Below are positions 8,804-16,991 of a stretch of DNA of 45,282 nucleotides, in pieces. This DNA is from Paracoccus sp. IB05. GTDB lineage: Bacteria; Pseudomonadota; Alphaproteobacteria; Rhodobacterales; Rhodobacteraceae. Positions within the stretch are counted from its first letter, which is position 1. Each line of letters starts with the position of its first letter. The notes below the pieces were generated by a model. The model was not told the DNA's origin. It did not search any database and was given only the letters and a program-made list of their open reading frames with translations. The stretch is from assembly GCF_016405985.1 (NCBI RefSeq), contig NZ_JAEFCF010000044.1, positions 1 through 45,282 of the forward strand. The letters are read 5' to 3'. Made by a program: the position numbers and the translations under genes.

Positions 8804-9640
8804 ATGGACGTTCGAGTTCAAACGGGTTGGGACAATGACCCCGCAGGACGCATCCGAAACTTATCTCTTGCTCCGAATGCCAAGAATTCACTTTTCCCGC
8901 TCTTTGAAGCGGTGATGAATTCCATTCATGCCGTCGAAGACAGATTTGGTAAGGATAATCTCAGTAAGGGTGAAGTTTTGATCGAACTCCACCGTACTGA
9001 AACTGGAGATATGGAAGGTTTCACGGTTTCCGACAACGGCACTGGCTTCAACGAAAGCAACCTCGCGTCTTTCCGTCGAATGGACTCGCGAGCCAAGGAA
9101 AAAATTGGTGGAAAAGGCGTAGGACGCCTTGTTTGGCTCAAGGTGCTGGATGAGGTGCATATCAAAAGCATTTATGATGACGGGTCCAGCGGGCGTTCAG
9201 TTTCGTTTGATTTCAAGGTTTCCAACCCAACGGATAACCTGACCTTCTTACCAGCGGATCGCAGCACCGCAGGTTCAATTGTTCAACTGACCCCCTACAA
9301 ACGGGAATACGCACTTCACATACCAAAGAAAGCAAGCACGGTCACAAATCGGCTTCTGGCACACTTCATCAGCTACTTCATCAACATCAGTCACCCCAAA
9401 ATCACGGTCTGTGATGTGGACGCCGAAATTGACTTGTTCGACGCGTTCTCAGCCTCTGTTGAACGTGATGCGGACTATCGATTCGATGTAGTGGTTTCGG
9501 GTGCTTCCGCTGATTTCGTCTGCCATTGCTTTTTGCTTCCCAAAGCAATCTCAGACGACGAAAGAAGCACGAATGCACTCTACCTTGGCGCGAACGGGCG
9601 TGCTGTTAAACGGTTCGATATGGACGGGGTAATAGGTCTA
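8804..9640 (+). pseudogene. GHKL ATPase-nuclease gene, 5' part (interrupted)
   Basis: First 279 codons of a gene whose remainder lies at 41658-42797. The N-terminal domain is a GHKL (Hsp90/MutL-type) ATPase: the N-box EAVMN (E35, N39), DNGTG (77-81) and GGKGVGR (102-108) form the nucleotide pocket and lid. The following 170 residues resemble the transducer region of such ATPases. GGAG at 8792-8795 precedes the ATG. The frame runs on to 9757 only by reading into the IS5-type element, so the last 39 residues of that frame are not native. The GC content is visibly lower than the backbone genes on either side, which points to separate acquisition. The fused open frame would give a full protein of 658 residues; the split gene is very likely inactive. 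Confidence 0.88.
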
Positions 9641-10491
9641 GGTCATGTTGACAAAAGGGATTCACACCGAGCCTGGAGCGTGATTCAAGCTGGTATCTGC
9701 GATGGAGACCAGCTTGGCACGAGACCTGATGTCGGACGAGGAGTGGGCGTTCTTTGAACGGTTTATCCTGGCGGTCCGTGCGCCGAACGGGCGCAAACCG
9801 ACCAACCACCGCCTTGTTCTTGATGGGATTTTCTGGATCGCTCGCACCGGTGCCCCATGGCGGGACCTGCCTGAGGAGTTTGGCAAATGGTCGAGCGTCT
9901 ACCGGCAGTTCCGACGCTGGACGCTGGCAGGTCTCTGGGAGGACATCATGGACGCCCTGAACCAAAGCGGGGCAGCGCCGGATGCCCTCCAAATGGTCGA
10001 CAGCACCGTGGTTCGCGCCCATCATCAGGCAGCGGGCGCAAAAGGGGGACTCCGCGACAGGGTTTTGGCCGCTCAAGAGGTGGCTTCACGACCAAGATCC
10101 ACCTCCGCGTCAATGCAGCAGGCCTGCCCATGAGGACCGAGATCACGCCGGGCCAGACATCCGACTACCTGGGGTTTGATCTGGTCATGGTCGACAACCT
10201 GCCTGAGCCGAGCGTCCTGTTGGCCGACAGAGGCTATGACGCTGACAGCATTCGGGAAAAGATGGAGGTGCGTCACGTGCTCACCCAAATTCCCATGCGA
10301 AAATCACGTAAGATGCGCGTCGGCGTGGATCATTCGCTGTATTCGTTGCGCAACCTCGTCGAGCGGTGCTTCAACAAGCTCAAGAACGCACGAAGGGTCG
10401 CAACCCGCTACGACAAGACCGCCCAGAGCTTCCTCGGCTTCATCGACATCACCTCGATCCGTCTATGGATACGCCATTTGTCAACATGACC
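9641..10491 (+). mobile_element. IS5-family (IS427-like) insertion sequence
   Basis: An 851-bp element with perfect 15-bp terminal inverted repeats: GGTCATGTTGACAAA at 9641-9655 and its complement at 10477-10491. TA flanks both sides (9639-9640 and 10492-10493) within CTAG contexts, in line with the short TA-containing target duplications of the IS427 group. It holds a two-frame transposase. Its left end is also the left end of the 32-kb insertion. Confidence 0.88.
9702..10489 (+). CDS. IS5-family transposase (two frames, -1 frameshift)
   Basis: DDE transposase encoded in two overlapping frames, as is normal for the IS427 group. The first frame (9702-10133) begins METSLARDLMSDEEW and carries the first catalytic aspartate in MVDSTVVRAH. 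The second frame ends at 10489 and carries the second aspartate in LLADRGYDAD and the glutamate in LVERCFNKLK. The slippery run AAAAGGGGG at 10040-10048 lies just where protein similarity passes from one frame to the other (GAKG to GTPRQGFGRSRGGF), so a programmed -1 shift would give one protein of about 262 residues. All three catalytic residues and both terminal repeats are intact, so the element may be active. Confidence 0.85.
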
Positions 10492-10570
10492 TAGAGAGCC
10501 CTCGCAGACCATCGCGCGCGCATGCTATATAAGGTATCCAGGTACGCTCTGACAAAACCCTTGGGTAAAA

Positions 10571-10592
10571 TGTAAAATAGCCGTATTTTGCA
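10571..10592. promoter_or_regulatory. Near-palindromic operator candidate
   Basis: Arms TGTAAAATA and TATTTTGCA around GCCG form an inverted repeat with one mismatched position per arm, ending three bases before the ATG at 10596. The position would overlap the ribosome-binding region, so a bound repressor or a folded mRNA could block expression. The downstream gene has a helix-turn-helix end, so autoregulation would be natural, but that gene is now frameshifted. Confidence 0.5.
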
Positions 10593-10595
10593 CAT

Positions 10596-11651
10596 ATGAA
10601 GCCTCAAGCACCTGCCTTCCATGATGAATCTGATACTTTCTCCCTCGACGGTCAGGAGGTGGAACGGGCGTCCGAGGACGATCTTTGGTTCCTGCCCGGT
10701 CCGATGGGCGACGAGCCGGATTACCTGCTGCCCGGACCACGGGCTGAACCGCGTGAAACCGAGGTGCTCGACGATTGGCGGAAAGCAGAGGGGGGTCAGC
10801 CGCGCGTCTTGCTCGAGTGGCCGGTCGCGTCGGCGCGCTGGACGACCGGCTGAAGCGCGGCCCGGAAGGATGGCGGCACAGGCTTGCCCTGATCGAAGCG
10901 GCAGACCTCAGCTGGGTTGTGGGTGACCGCATTTGCCCAGATCGGCTGGCGCTTTGGATATCCATGCGCTTGTCCGGCGTGCAGGACGACACCGCGGCGC
11001 TCGCGCGTGTCGGTTGGGCAGTGCGGCGGCTGACGGGTGGACCGGGGCCGGAGCAGGACCTGTCCGCTTTCCTAGACCGTCGTGACCCCGAGAACCTAAG
11101 TGATGAGATCGAGCCGTTCGTGGATCGTGCGAGCGGCTGGCTGGATTTGATGGGGCAAGCCGCAGACCTGCACTCGATCACCCGCGCCGCTATGGGCTTT
11201 CACCTATGGGGCCTAGCGGGGCTCGGGCAGCACGGTGACCAGATGGAAGCGGCTGTCGCGGCGGCACGGATCGCCGCCTGCGAGGGGAGAGGAGCAGTTT
11301 TCGCGCCTCTGGCCATGGGCGGAGCAGGGGGGTTACGCGCCGGCGGTTCACCGTTTGACCGTCTGGCGCGTTGGCTCGATGGCATGTGTGACTGCGATGC
11401 GGCAGCTTGACGATATCGAAGCGTGGTCAGTGCGGGCGGAGGCCGAGATGGCATCGCTCTCGGGCAGGACGCCCCCGGCCTTGCGCGCGGTGCTGACCGA
11501 ATGGCCGCTCGTCTCCGCCCCGATGGCCGCGGCCCTGACCGGCGCCAGCCGCGCCGCCGTCCAGCGCAACCTTGCATGGATGCAAGCGCGGGGTCTGATC
11601 CGCGAGGTGACAGGACAGGGGCGGTTCAGAATGTGGAGGGCCACGCACTAA
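10596..11651 (+). pseudogene. Frameshifted helix-turn-helix protein (DUF1403/DUF1612-like)
   Basis: One gene read in three successive frames. Residues from 10596 run to about 10790 (DDLWFLPGPMGDEP, LDDWRKAE). The protein then continues in the next frame from a G6 run at 10790-10795 (SAARLARVAGRVGALDD to LARWLDGM near 11385), and finally in a third frame from a TGTG repeat near 11385-11393 (CVTAMRQLDDIEAWS to the end). The last 60 residues resemble a winged helix (PLVSAPMAAALTGASRAAVQ, then GLIREVTGQGRFRMW), as seen in plasmid proteins of the DUF1403 or DUF1612 groups; I am not sure which. Both breaks lie in slippage-prone tracts, so natural decay and sequencing error both remain possible. It sits between the IS5-type element and the second parDE pair. 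Confidence 0.7.
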
Positions 11652-11668
11652 CCGCGCAGATCGGGTCG

Positions 11669-11968
11669 TCAGCCGTCCGGGAAGAGCATCGTCTCGACGT
11701 CCATAGCACCATTCAATATGTGCAAAATCGTGATCTGGTCAGCGCCGACTCGGTAAAAGATCAAATACCGGCCATGCACACTGCGACGGATGCCGTGATG
11801 CTCGTAGCGGGGCACCACCGGCCAGGCTTGTGGCATTTCGGCTATGTTGAGACACAGCTGGTAGAGTTCGCGCACGAAGCTCAGCGCCCGTGCGGGATTG
11901 CCGCGGGCAATGTAGTCACCGATCGACTCAAGATCCGCCTCGGCCTCGGCCGTGATCAGGACCTTCAT
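11669..11968 (-). CDS. parE: ParE-type toxin, second copy
   Basis: Ninety-nine residues, colinear with the ParE at 426-725 without gaps and about two thirds identical. The hairpin AEADLESIGDYIARGNPARA and the core RSVHGRYLIFYRV are kept, so the fold and probably the target are the same. The differences cluster at about 36-47 and 73-81, which may be where antitoxin discrimination lies. It overlaps the antitoxin gene by four bases (ATGA, 11965-11968). Being inside the 32-kb insert, it would help retain the insert even if the backbone copy were lost. Confidence 0.9.
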   Translation of the reverse strand: MKVLITAEAEADLESIGDYIARGNPARALSFVRELYQLCLNIAEMPQAWPVVPRYEHHGIRRSVHGRYLIFYRVGADQITILHILNGAMDVETMLFPDG

Positions 11969-12222
11969 TCCGTGGGCCGACCCGCACCTTGATACCTGAG
12001 CTCGAGGCGCGCGACGACATCAGCCAGCGGCTTGGTCCGTTTTGCATCTTCATCATCAATGCCTCGCGCCAAAGCCTGATCGAGCACGGTCAGTCTAGCC
12101 TCGCGTTCCTGAACCAGGCGGATCCCTTCCCGAAGAACCTCGCTCTTCGAATTGTACCGGCCGGTCTCGACGAGCTTCGTGACGAAGTTCTCCAACTGAT
12201 GCCCGAGGTCTGCGCTGATCAT
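11965..12222 (-). CDS. parD: ParD-type antitoxin, second copy
   Basis: Eighty-five residues starting MISADLG like the first copy. The ribbon-helix-helix region differs at only a few positions up to about residue 50 (for example T8H, S12N, A15T), while the tail after residue 55 is clearly different (DDEDAKRTKPLADVVARLE). Near-identical DNA-binding halves and identical operator arms imply that each antitoxin could repress both promoters, whereas the diverged tails could keep toxin binding specific. An AGGA-containing stretch lies just before the ATG. Confidence 0.9.
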   Translation of the reverse strand: MISADLGHQLENFVTKLVETGRYNSKSEVLREGIRLVQEREARLTVLDQALARGIDDEDAKRTKPLADVVARLELRYQGAGRPTE

Positions 12223-12260
12223 GTGGGACGTCCTCCTGTATCAGGACGAACTTAGCGATC

Positions 12261-12277
12261 TTGATAATAGTTATCAA
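12261..12277. promoter_or_regulatory. Palindromic operator of the second parDE pair
   Basis: TTGATAA-N3-TTATCAA, identical in both arms to the site at 118-134; only the three central bases differ. It lies 38 bp upstream of the second parD start, against 37 bp for the first pair. Confidence 0.75.
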
Positions 12278-12623
12278 GTAGTGGGCAAGTGATGGTGGGT
12301 TTTGGTCGATTACCAACCAAGTTCCGGAGGCCAAACTGGTTCGCACCGACTGCCGATCAGTTCGACAATCAGGCTGCTTGGGCGCAGGCCCTTGAGAGCA
12401 CTTTGGATGATCGTTCGACGACGCGAAGGCACGGGCAGATCACTGTGCAGCATGGTGAGAGAACACCTCTGTGCCACCGTCGCCCAGGATGAGCGCTTCA
12501 TTGCAGGCTGGCCGGTTTCTGGTCTTGGGCCGGGGGTGTCGGTCTGCGAATGTACCACAGCTACCACGCTGGATTCACCAAATGAATTGCTCACAGGACC
12601 TGTGCAAAAGAACTTACCAGCAC
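12278..12623. other. Region without a recognisable gene
   Basis: About 350 bases between the second parDE pair and the exporter ATPase gene. Several short frames are open on both strands, but none has a credible start or a motif I know. It could be debris from an earlier rearrangement joining two blocks of the insert. Confidence 0.5.
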
Positions 12624-13328
12624 TCATTGCTTTCCGGAATCTGACACGATGCGCCCATCCTCCAGAGTCAGGATCCGGTCCGCGCGGTCGAGGATCCTGG
12701 GATCGTGGGTCACAAGCAGTGTTGTTGTGCCGCGCGCCGCGCCTAACCGCTTGAGGAGGTCCACCACATCGGCGGCACTGTCCTTGTCCAACGCAGCGGT
12801 CGGTTCATCTGCCAGCACAAGCGCCGGGTTTCCGACCAGCGCACGCGCCACGGCCACCCGCTGCTTCTGGCCGCCGGACAGGTTCGCGGGCAAGTAATCC
12901 ATCCGGTCGGACAGCCCGACCAGACCAAGCGCGCGCGCCGCTGCCTTTTGTGCGATGTCATCCGGCACGCCGGGGCGCACCTGTGCCCCCATGACGACAT
13001 TTTGCGCGGCGGTCAGGCTTTCATGTAGGTTATGAGCCTGAAAGATGAAGCCGAGTTGCTGACGCTGCCGCGTAAGTTCGTCCGCGCCTGCGCCCAGCAA
13101 TTCGCGGCCAAGCAACCGCACGGAGCCGTCCTGCACGGCCCGCAGGCACCCGACCAGCGTCAGCAGCGTGGTCTTGCCCGAACCCGACGGGCCCATCAGC
13201 ACCGTGAAACTGCCGCGCGGCAGGCTGAGGGTGATGTCGAACATGGCCTGTTTGCGGGCGTCACCCGTTCCGAACCAGTGGTTGAGTTCCTTTACCGCAA
13301 CGATGGGCGCATCTGTCATTGTCTTCAC
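12624..13328 (-). CDS. DevA/MacB-type ABC transporter ATP-binding protein
   Basis: A 234-residue cytoplasmic ATPase of the DevA/LolD/MacB group, which power export of lipids, peptides or small molecules through a periplasmic adaptor rather than import. Walker A GPSGSGKT (46-53), Q-loop FIFQAHNLHESL (from about 95), signature LSGGQ (150-154) and Walker B LADEPT (172-177) with the following D181 are all present, so it should be active. It is the last gene of the minus-strand cluster, three bases after the permease stop. Together with the next two genes it forms a DevBCA-like tripartite exporter; an outer-membrane TolC partner is not encoded here. The substrate is unknown. Confidence 0.92.
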   Translation of the reverse strand: MKTMTDAPIVAVKELNHWFGTGDARKQAMFDITLSLPRGSFTVLMGPSGSGKTTLLTLVGCLRAVQDGSVRLLGRELLGAGADELTRQRQQLGFIFQAHNLHESLTAAQNVVMGAQVRPGVPDDIAQKAAARALGLVGLSDRMDYLPANLSGGQKQRVAVARALVGNPALVLADEPTAALDKDSAADVVDLLKRLGAARGTTTLLVTHDPRILDRADRILTLEDGRIVSDSGKQ

Positions 13329-13331
13329 CTT

Positions 13332-14504
13332 TCAGAACAGGTCGGCGGGATCAGCCGCGGCAAGCCGCCGGGTTGCAATCACCCCCGACAGCGCCGAAAA
13401 GACGACCGTTCCCACGAAAACGGTCACAGCCATGCCCGGCGTCATCAGCAAGGGCAACGTCGTGACCTTGGCCATCAGCGTCAGGATCGCGGTGCCGATC
13501 GCAAGCCCTGGAAGAAAGCCCAACAGGCCCAGCACCAGCGCTTCCTCCAGCACGATGCCCAGAAAGAAGCGCGGGCCATAGCCCATTGCCTTGAAGGTCG
13601 CGTATTCGCGCATGTGGTCTGCCACGTCTGCCGACAGCACCTGATAGACGATCACCAGCCCCACCAGCACACCGATCAACACACCAAAGCCGAAGATCAC
13701 GCCGGTCGGGCGCTGGGTCTGCTGATAGTGCAGATCCTCTTGGGCGGCATCGGCATAGCTGCGTACACGCAGGGTCTTGTCCGAGATCACGCCGCGCAAC
13801 CGCGCCACGGTTGCGGTGACATCTGCGCCGGGGCGCAGGCGCAGCAGGATGTGGTCGGGCGCGGCGGAGGTTCGCGAAGGGAACAGCGACAAAAAGGTCT
13901 GATCCGACACCAGCATGAATCCGTCGCCGCCAAAGCCGCCGCCACCTGCAAAAGTGGACATGGCGGTCAGCGTGCGCCCGAGGGTTTCAAACCGCAGCGG
14001 CGTTTGCGGGCGGATCGCGGCGGCCTCGTCCGCAGGCAGGCCGCGTGCCAGCCGGTCAAGGATAGCCACGCCCTGCACCTGCAACAGATGCAGGCCGTCC
14101 GACACGGTCGGCGCAAGAAAGGCGGGTCGGGCCGGGTCGATCCCGAATGTGGTGAAGACAATCTCGTTGCCGCCCCGGTCCCAGGGCACATTCCCCACGA
14201 ACAGGCCCATCCCTTCGGTCACATCCGGGTCGGCCAAAGCTTGCAACATCCATTGACGCGCGACATTGTTTCCCTCGGCCAGAGCATTCGCATTGCCGGC
14301 CGAGATCATGACATCTGCCTGAAAAAACCCATAGGGTTTGAGCGTCGCCGTCGCCATCGAGTTCATCAGCCCAAGCTGCACGAACACCAGCACATTGGCG
14401 AAAGCCACACCTGCCAGCGCAGCGGCAAAGCGTCCGCGCTTGTGGGTCAGTTGCAGCCAGCCGATGGGAAGTCGCCCGAAGACCCATTGCAAAAGGCGGC
14501 TCAT
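13332..14504 (-). CDS. DevC-type ABC transporter permease (FtsX/MacB fold)
   Basis: A 390-residue permease. It has an N-terminal membrane helix at about 25-48 (FAAALAGVAFANVLVFVQLG), a large periplasmic domain (about 60-270), and three C-terminal helices (VIFGFGVLIGVLVGLVIVYQ, VLGLLGFLPGLAIGTAILTL, GMAVTVFVGTVVFSALSGVI), the arrangement of DevC and MacB. The coupling segment MREYATFKAMGY before the second helix is the usual contact with the ATPase. DevC/MacB proteins act as mechanotransmitters driving substrate from the periplasm outwards. The start overlaps the stop of the adaptor gene by four bases, so the two are translated together. Confidence 0.9.
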   Translation of the reverse strand: MSRLLQWVFGRLPIGWLQLTHKRGRFAAALAGVAFANVLVFVQLGLMNSMATATLKPYGFFQADVMISAGNANALAEGNNVARQWMLQALADPDVTEGMGLFVGNVPWDRGGNEIVFTTFGIDPARPAFLAPTVSDGLHLLQVQGVAILDRLARGLPADEAAAIRPQTPLRFETLGRTLTAMSTFAGGGGFGGDGFMLVSDQTFLSLFPSRTSAAPDHILLRLRPGADVTATVARLRGVISDKTLRVRSYADAAQEDLHYQQTQRPTGVIFGFGVLIGVLVGLVIVYQVLSADVADHMREYATFKAMGYGPRFFLGIVLEEALVLGLLGFLPGLAIGTAILTLMAKVTTLPLLMTPGMAVTVFVGTVVFSALSGVIATRRLAAADPADLF

Positions 14505-15718
14505 GGCGCGACCCGCGCCCGCGCGCCTGTGTCGATGCGGGCGACGGCTTCGAGGTTTGTGTATCGTGCGGCGATGATGGACGACTCGGGTTCCAGCACG
14601 ACCAGCACCCGGATGACGCGCGCATCCGAATTTGCGGCGGCATCGTCCGAGATCAGCCCCTGCCGTCCAACGGTCAGGCCGATGCTGTCCACCGTTCCAC
14701 GCAAGGACCGCCCAAGCGCATCGGCGACAATCTCGACCGGCTGGCCAAGGGCCACCGAGGCGATGCGGTCCTGCCAGATTTCCACTTCGGCCATCATCTG
14801 GCCGGTGTCGCCCATCTCCATGATCCCCTCGGCAGGCGGACGCTGGCCGGGGGTGGCGTGGATATTCAGGATCGTGCCGTCGATGGGGGCGCGCACCTCG
14901 GCCCGGCCAAGGTCCATGCGGGCACGTTCCAGTTCGGCTTCAGCGGCGGCAACATTGCGGGCGGCGACAACAACATCGGGCTGATCGTCAACCGCAAGTG
15001 AGGCAAAGCGTGCCAGCGTCGCCTCGGCCCGGGCGACGGCCTGCGCCGCCTCACTCGCGCGCGATTGCGCAGTATCGAGCGTGGCCGTTGTGGCGACCCC
15101 GCGTTCGCTCAGTGCCTGTGTCCGCTCAAGACTTGCAGCCGCTTCAGCCGCACCGGCGCGGGTCTGGTCAAGCGTCGCCTGCGCTTCGGCACGGCTGGCC
15201 TCGATGGAACTCCGGGTCTGCATCAGCGTCGCCTGCCGCACGGCAAGGTTCGCTTCGGCCTGAAGCACGGCCCCCTCCAGCGCCTGGGCATTGTCCAACC
15301 GTGCCAGCGGATCCCCCCGCGCCACCGTGTCACCGATTGCGACCAGAATCTCGGCCACCCGCGCATCCCCCGCCCCATAAGGTGCTGCAACCACGGCCAC
15401 GTCCCCGCGCGGCATGATCCGCGCCAGTCCCACCACATCGGAGGGCAACAGCGTCTCGGCCAGCTGCACGGGGAGCACGATTTCGGGCGGCAATGCGATC
15501 GGGCTGTTGGAACCGCCACCCGGTTGCAGGCCCGACATTTCGTAGAAACGCTGCAATGCGGGCGGCTGGAAATACATGCCGAGTACCCCGCCCGAGAACA
15601 TCAGCACCGGGATCAGCAGAACCAGCAAATATCTTTTGTGAAACACCTGGCGACGCGGCGGGGGGGCATCGGGACGTTCCAGATCAATGGGCAGGGTGGT
15701 GTCATCAGTCAGGGGCAT
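14501..15718 (-). CDS. DevB/HlyD-type periplasmic adaptor protein
   Basis: A 405-residue membrane-fusion protein. A short cytoplasmic tail is followed by one membrane anchor at about 30-50 (LLVLLIPVLMFSGGVLGMYF). A first lipoyl half follows at about 105-150 (VAEILVAIGDTVARGDPLARLDN), then a long alanine-rich coiled coil (about 155-265), the second lipoyl half (EVRAPIDGTILNIHATPGQ), and a beta-barrel region (MAEVEIWQDRIASVALGQPVEIV). Such adaptors link an inner-membrane exporter to TolC. It follows the cytochrome b561 gene by only 28 bases and overlaps the permease gene, placing the exporter in the same transcript as the thiol-redox genes upstream. Confidence 0.9.
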   Translation of the reverse strand: MPLTDDTTLPIDLERPDAPPPRRQVFHKRYLLVLLIPVLMFSGGVLGMYFQPPALQRFYEMSGLQPGGGSNSPIALPPEIVLPVQLAETLLPSDVVGLARIMPRGDVAVVAAPYGAGDARVAEILVAIGDTVARGDPLARLDNAQALEGAVLQAEANLAVRQATLMQTRSSIEASRAEAQATLDQTRAGAAEAAASLERTQALSERGVATTATLDTAQSRASEAAQAVARAEATLARFASLAVDDQPDVVVAARNVAAAEAELERARMDLGRAEVRAPIDGTILNIHATPGQRPPAEGIMEMGDTGQMMAEVEIWQDRIASVALGQPVEIVADALGRSLRGTVDSIGLTVGRQGLISDDAAANSDARVIRVLVVLEPESSIIAARYTNLEAVARIDTGARARVAP

Positions 15719-15746
15719 GCCCGGTTTCCTTCACTATTCGGCGCCG

Positions 15747-16238
15747 TCAATCAGCCGGGCGGATCATCCGCAGCATCAGATTATTTTTGAGAACAATGCG
15801 GTGGAACAGCACGGCAAGAACGTGCAGCACGATCAGCGCAAGAAGTGCGATCTTCACCACATTATGGGCCTCGGCGCCAGCCGCGATGTCGCCAAACCAT
15901 GCCATCGCACCGGTGACCGCCATGGCAGCAAGCAGCACGTAAAAGCCCCAATGTGCGACATGGCTCAGCGTCTTGAGGGGGGCAGGCTCATTTTCCGGCG
16001 CGGGCGGCACGCCACGGGTCAACCGCAACACGAGGCGCCAAAGCACGAAGGCCAAGATCAGCATACCCCCCGCGACATGGGCAAAAACGAGTGGCGAAAA
16101 GGCAATTTCCTGTCCCTCGGAATAGGCATCCCACGCGGACGAAATTCCGTCCTTGAACATGTATTGCCCCGCCACAAGCACGGCCACAATCCAATGCAGG
16201 CCGATTTGAGTGGCGGAGTATCCGGTTGTCTGTTTCAT
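15747..16238 (-). CDS. Cytochrome b561 family protein
   Basis: A 163-residue four-helix membrane protein of the bacterial CybB type. Histidines that could bind two haems b stand in the expected helices: H15 in IGLHWIVAVLVAG, H54 in FAHVAGGML, H93 and H96 before the third helix, and H139 and H146 in VLHVLAVLFHRIVL. CybB proteins oxidise quinol or pass electrons between the quinone pool and a periplasmic acceptor. The gene overlaps the truncated dsbD-like gene by four bases (ATGA), so the two are translationally coupled. This is unusual and suggests electron transfer between membrane quinones and a periplasmic thiol protein; that link is inference. Confidence 0.88.
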   Translation of the reverse strand: MKQTTGYSATQIGLHWIVAVLVAGQYMFKDGISSAWDAYSEGQEIAFSPLVFAHVAGGMLILAFVLWRLVLRLTRGVPPAPENEPAPLKTLSHVAHWGFYVLLAAMAVTGAMAWFGDIAAGAEAHNVVKIALLALIVLHVLAVLFHRIVLKNNLMLRMIRPAD

Positions 16239-16882
16239 GTGTCCGCCAGCGCGAGTCCGAAACCAAGGAATGCCAGCAGAACCAGTCCTGTGCCACCGCG
16301 CTTGGCAAGGCCCGCCAGCATGCCCTCACCCTTTGCCAGTTCCATCTGCGGTGCGGGGGTCGGCGCCTGTTCCGCAATCTCGCCCGAGCCTGTTGCCCGC
16401 GCGGGATCTTCTATTGCGGAACCGCCCGGCGCTGTCCCCGCCGCTAGTTCCGGCAGGCTCAGGCTGCTGGTGACCGGCGCATAGCAGATCCCATCCTCCT
16501 GACAGCCCTGCCAGGTGATACGCACCTCGCCACCCGCACTGGGCAACAGGATTGAGGCATTGCCGTAATAGACCTCCACCCGGCCAAAGCCCGGATCGTC
16601 CTTGATCCGGCCCGCAGATGTCTCGACCGCAAGGGCCGCGCCATCGGCGGTATGGGCGGCGATCTGATCGCGGTAAAGGTAGTAGCCCTCGGCAATACGC
16701 CAGCCGATGCTTGCCCGGCCATCACTGACCGACAGCACTTCGATGATGAAGGCATCCTCAGGGTCGAGGGGCCGGCTTCCGCCGCCCCCGAAGGTGAAGG
16801 TCTGCGCATGTGCCGGGAACCAGAACACGAGAAGCGCCAGAAGCAGCGCAGCGCAAGAAGGAAGGGAAGGATTGTGTTTCAT
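16235..16882 (-). CDS. DsbD N-terminal domain protein lacking the membrane domain
   Basis: A 215-residue protein with a signal peptide (about 1-26, ending AHA-QT) and the immunoglobulin-like N-terminal domain of DsbD. The redox pair sits in GCQEDGICY (C127 and C133), the spacing of nDsbD. In complete DsbD this domain receives electrons from the CcdA-like membrane domain and passes them to periplasmic partners. Here a linker leads into one hydrophobic segment (TGLVLLAFLGFGLALADT) and the protein stops, just where full-length DsbD would enter the cysteine-proline motif of its first membrane helix. The stop is shared with the start of the cytochrome b561 gene. Either the gene was truncated by rearrangement or it is a domain now anchored by one helix and working with a new electron donor. 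Confidence 0.85.
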   Translation of the reverse strand: MKHNPSLPSCAALLLALLVFWFPAHAQTFTFGGGGSRPLDPEDAFIIEVLSVSDGRASIGWRIAEGYYLYRDQIAAHTADGAALAVETSAGRIKDDPGFGRVEVYYGNASILLPSAGGEVRITWQGCQEDGICYAPVTSSLSLPELAAGTAPGGSAIEDPARATGSGEIAEQAPTPAPQMELAKGEGMLAGLAKRGGTGLVLLAFLGFGLALADT

Positions 16883-16905
16883 GGGCGCTGACTTGGAAAA
16901 GTTGG

Positions 16906-16924
16906 CTTAACCAGGCCTTAAGCG
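16906..16924 (-). promoter_or_regulatory. PmrA/OmpR-type direct-repeat box, copy 1
   Basis: CTTAACCAGGCCTTAAGCG on the plus strand. On the minus strand this contains CTTAAG-N5-GTTAAG, close to the direct-repeat box of PmrA/QseB-type response regulators. It starts 24 bases upstream of the nDsbD start. It matches the site at 17678-17696 in 18 of 19 bases. Confidence 0.5.
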
Positions 16925-16991
16925 ATGTCCCCCATGACCGGACACGAATGCGAGAGCATCGCGCATTTGCGGTGCATGTGTTGGGTCCGGT

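Noticed and set aside
9641-9757. The native end of the GHKL ATPase at 9757
   Set aside because: The last 117 bases of that frame lie inside the IS5-type element, so the ending is produced by the insertion.
13032-14984. A 650-residue open frame on the plus strand opposite the exporter genes
   Set aside because: It is antisense to well-supported DevA, DevC and DevB genes, has histidine- and glutamine-rich shadow composition and no recognisable domain.
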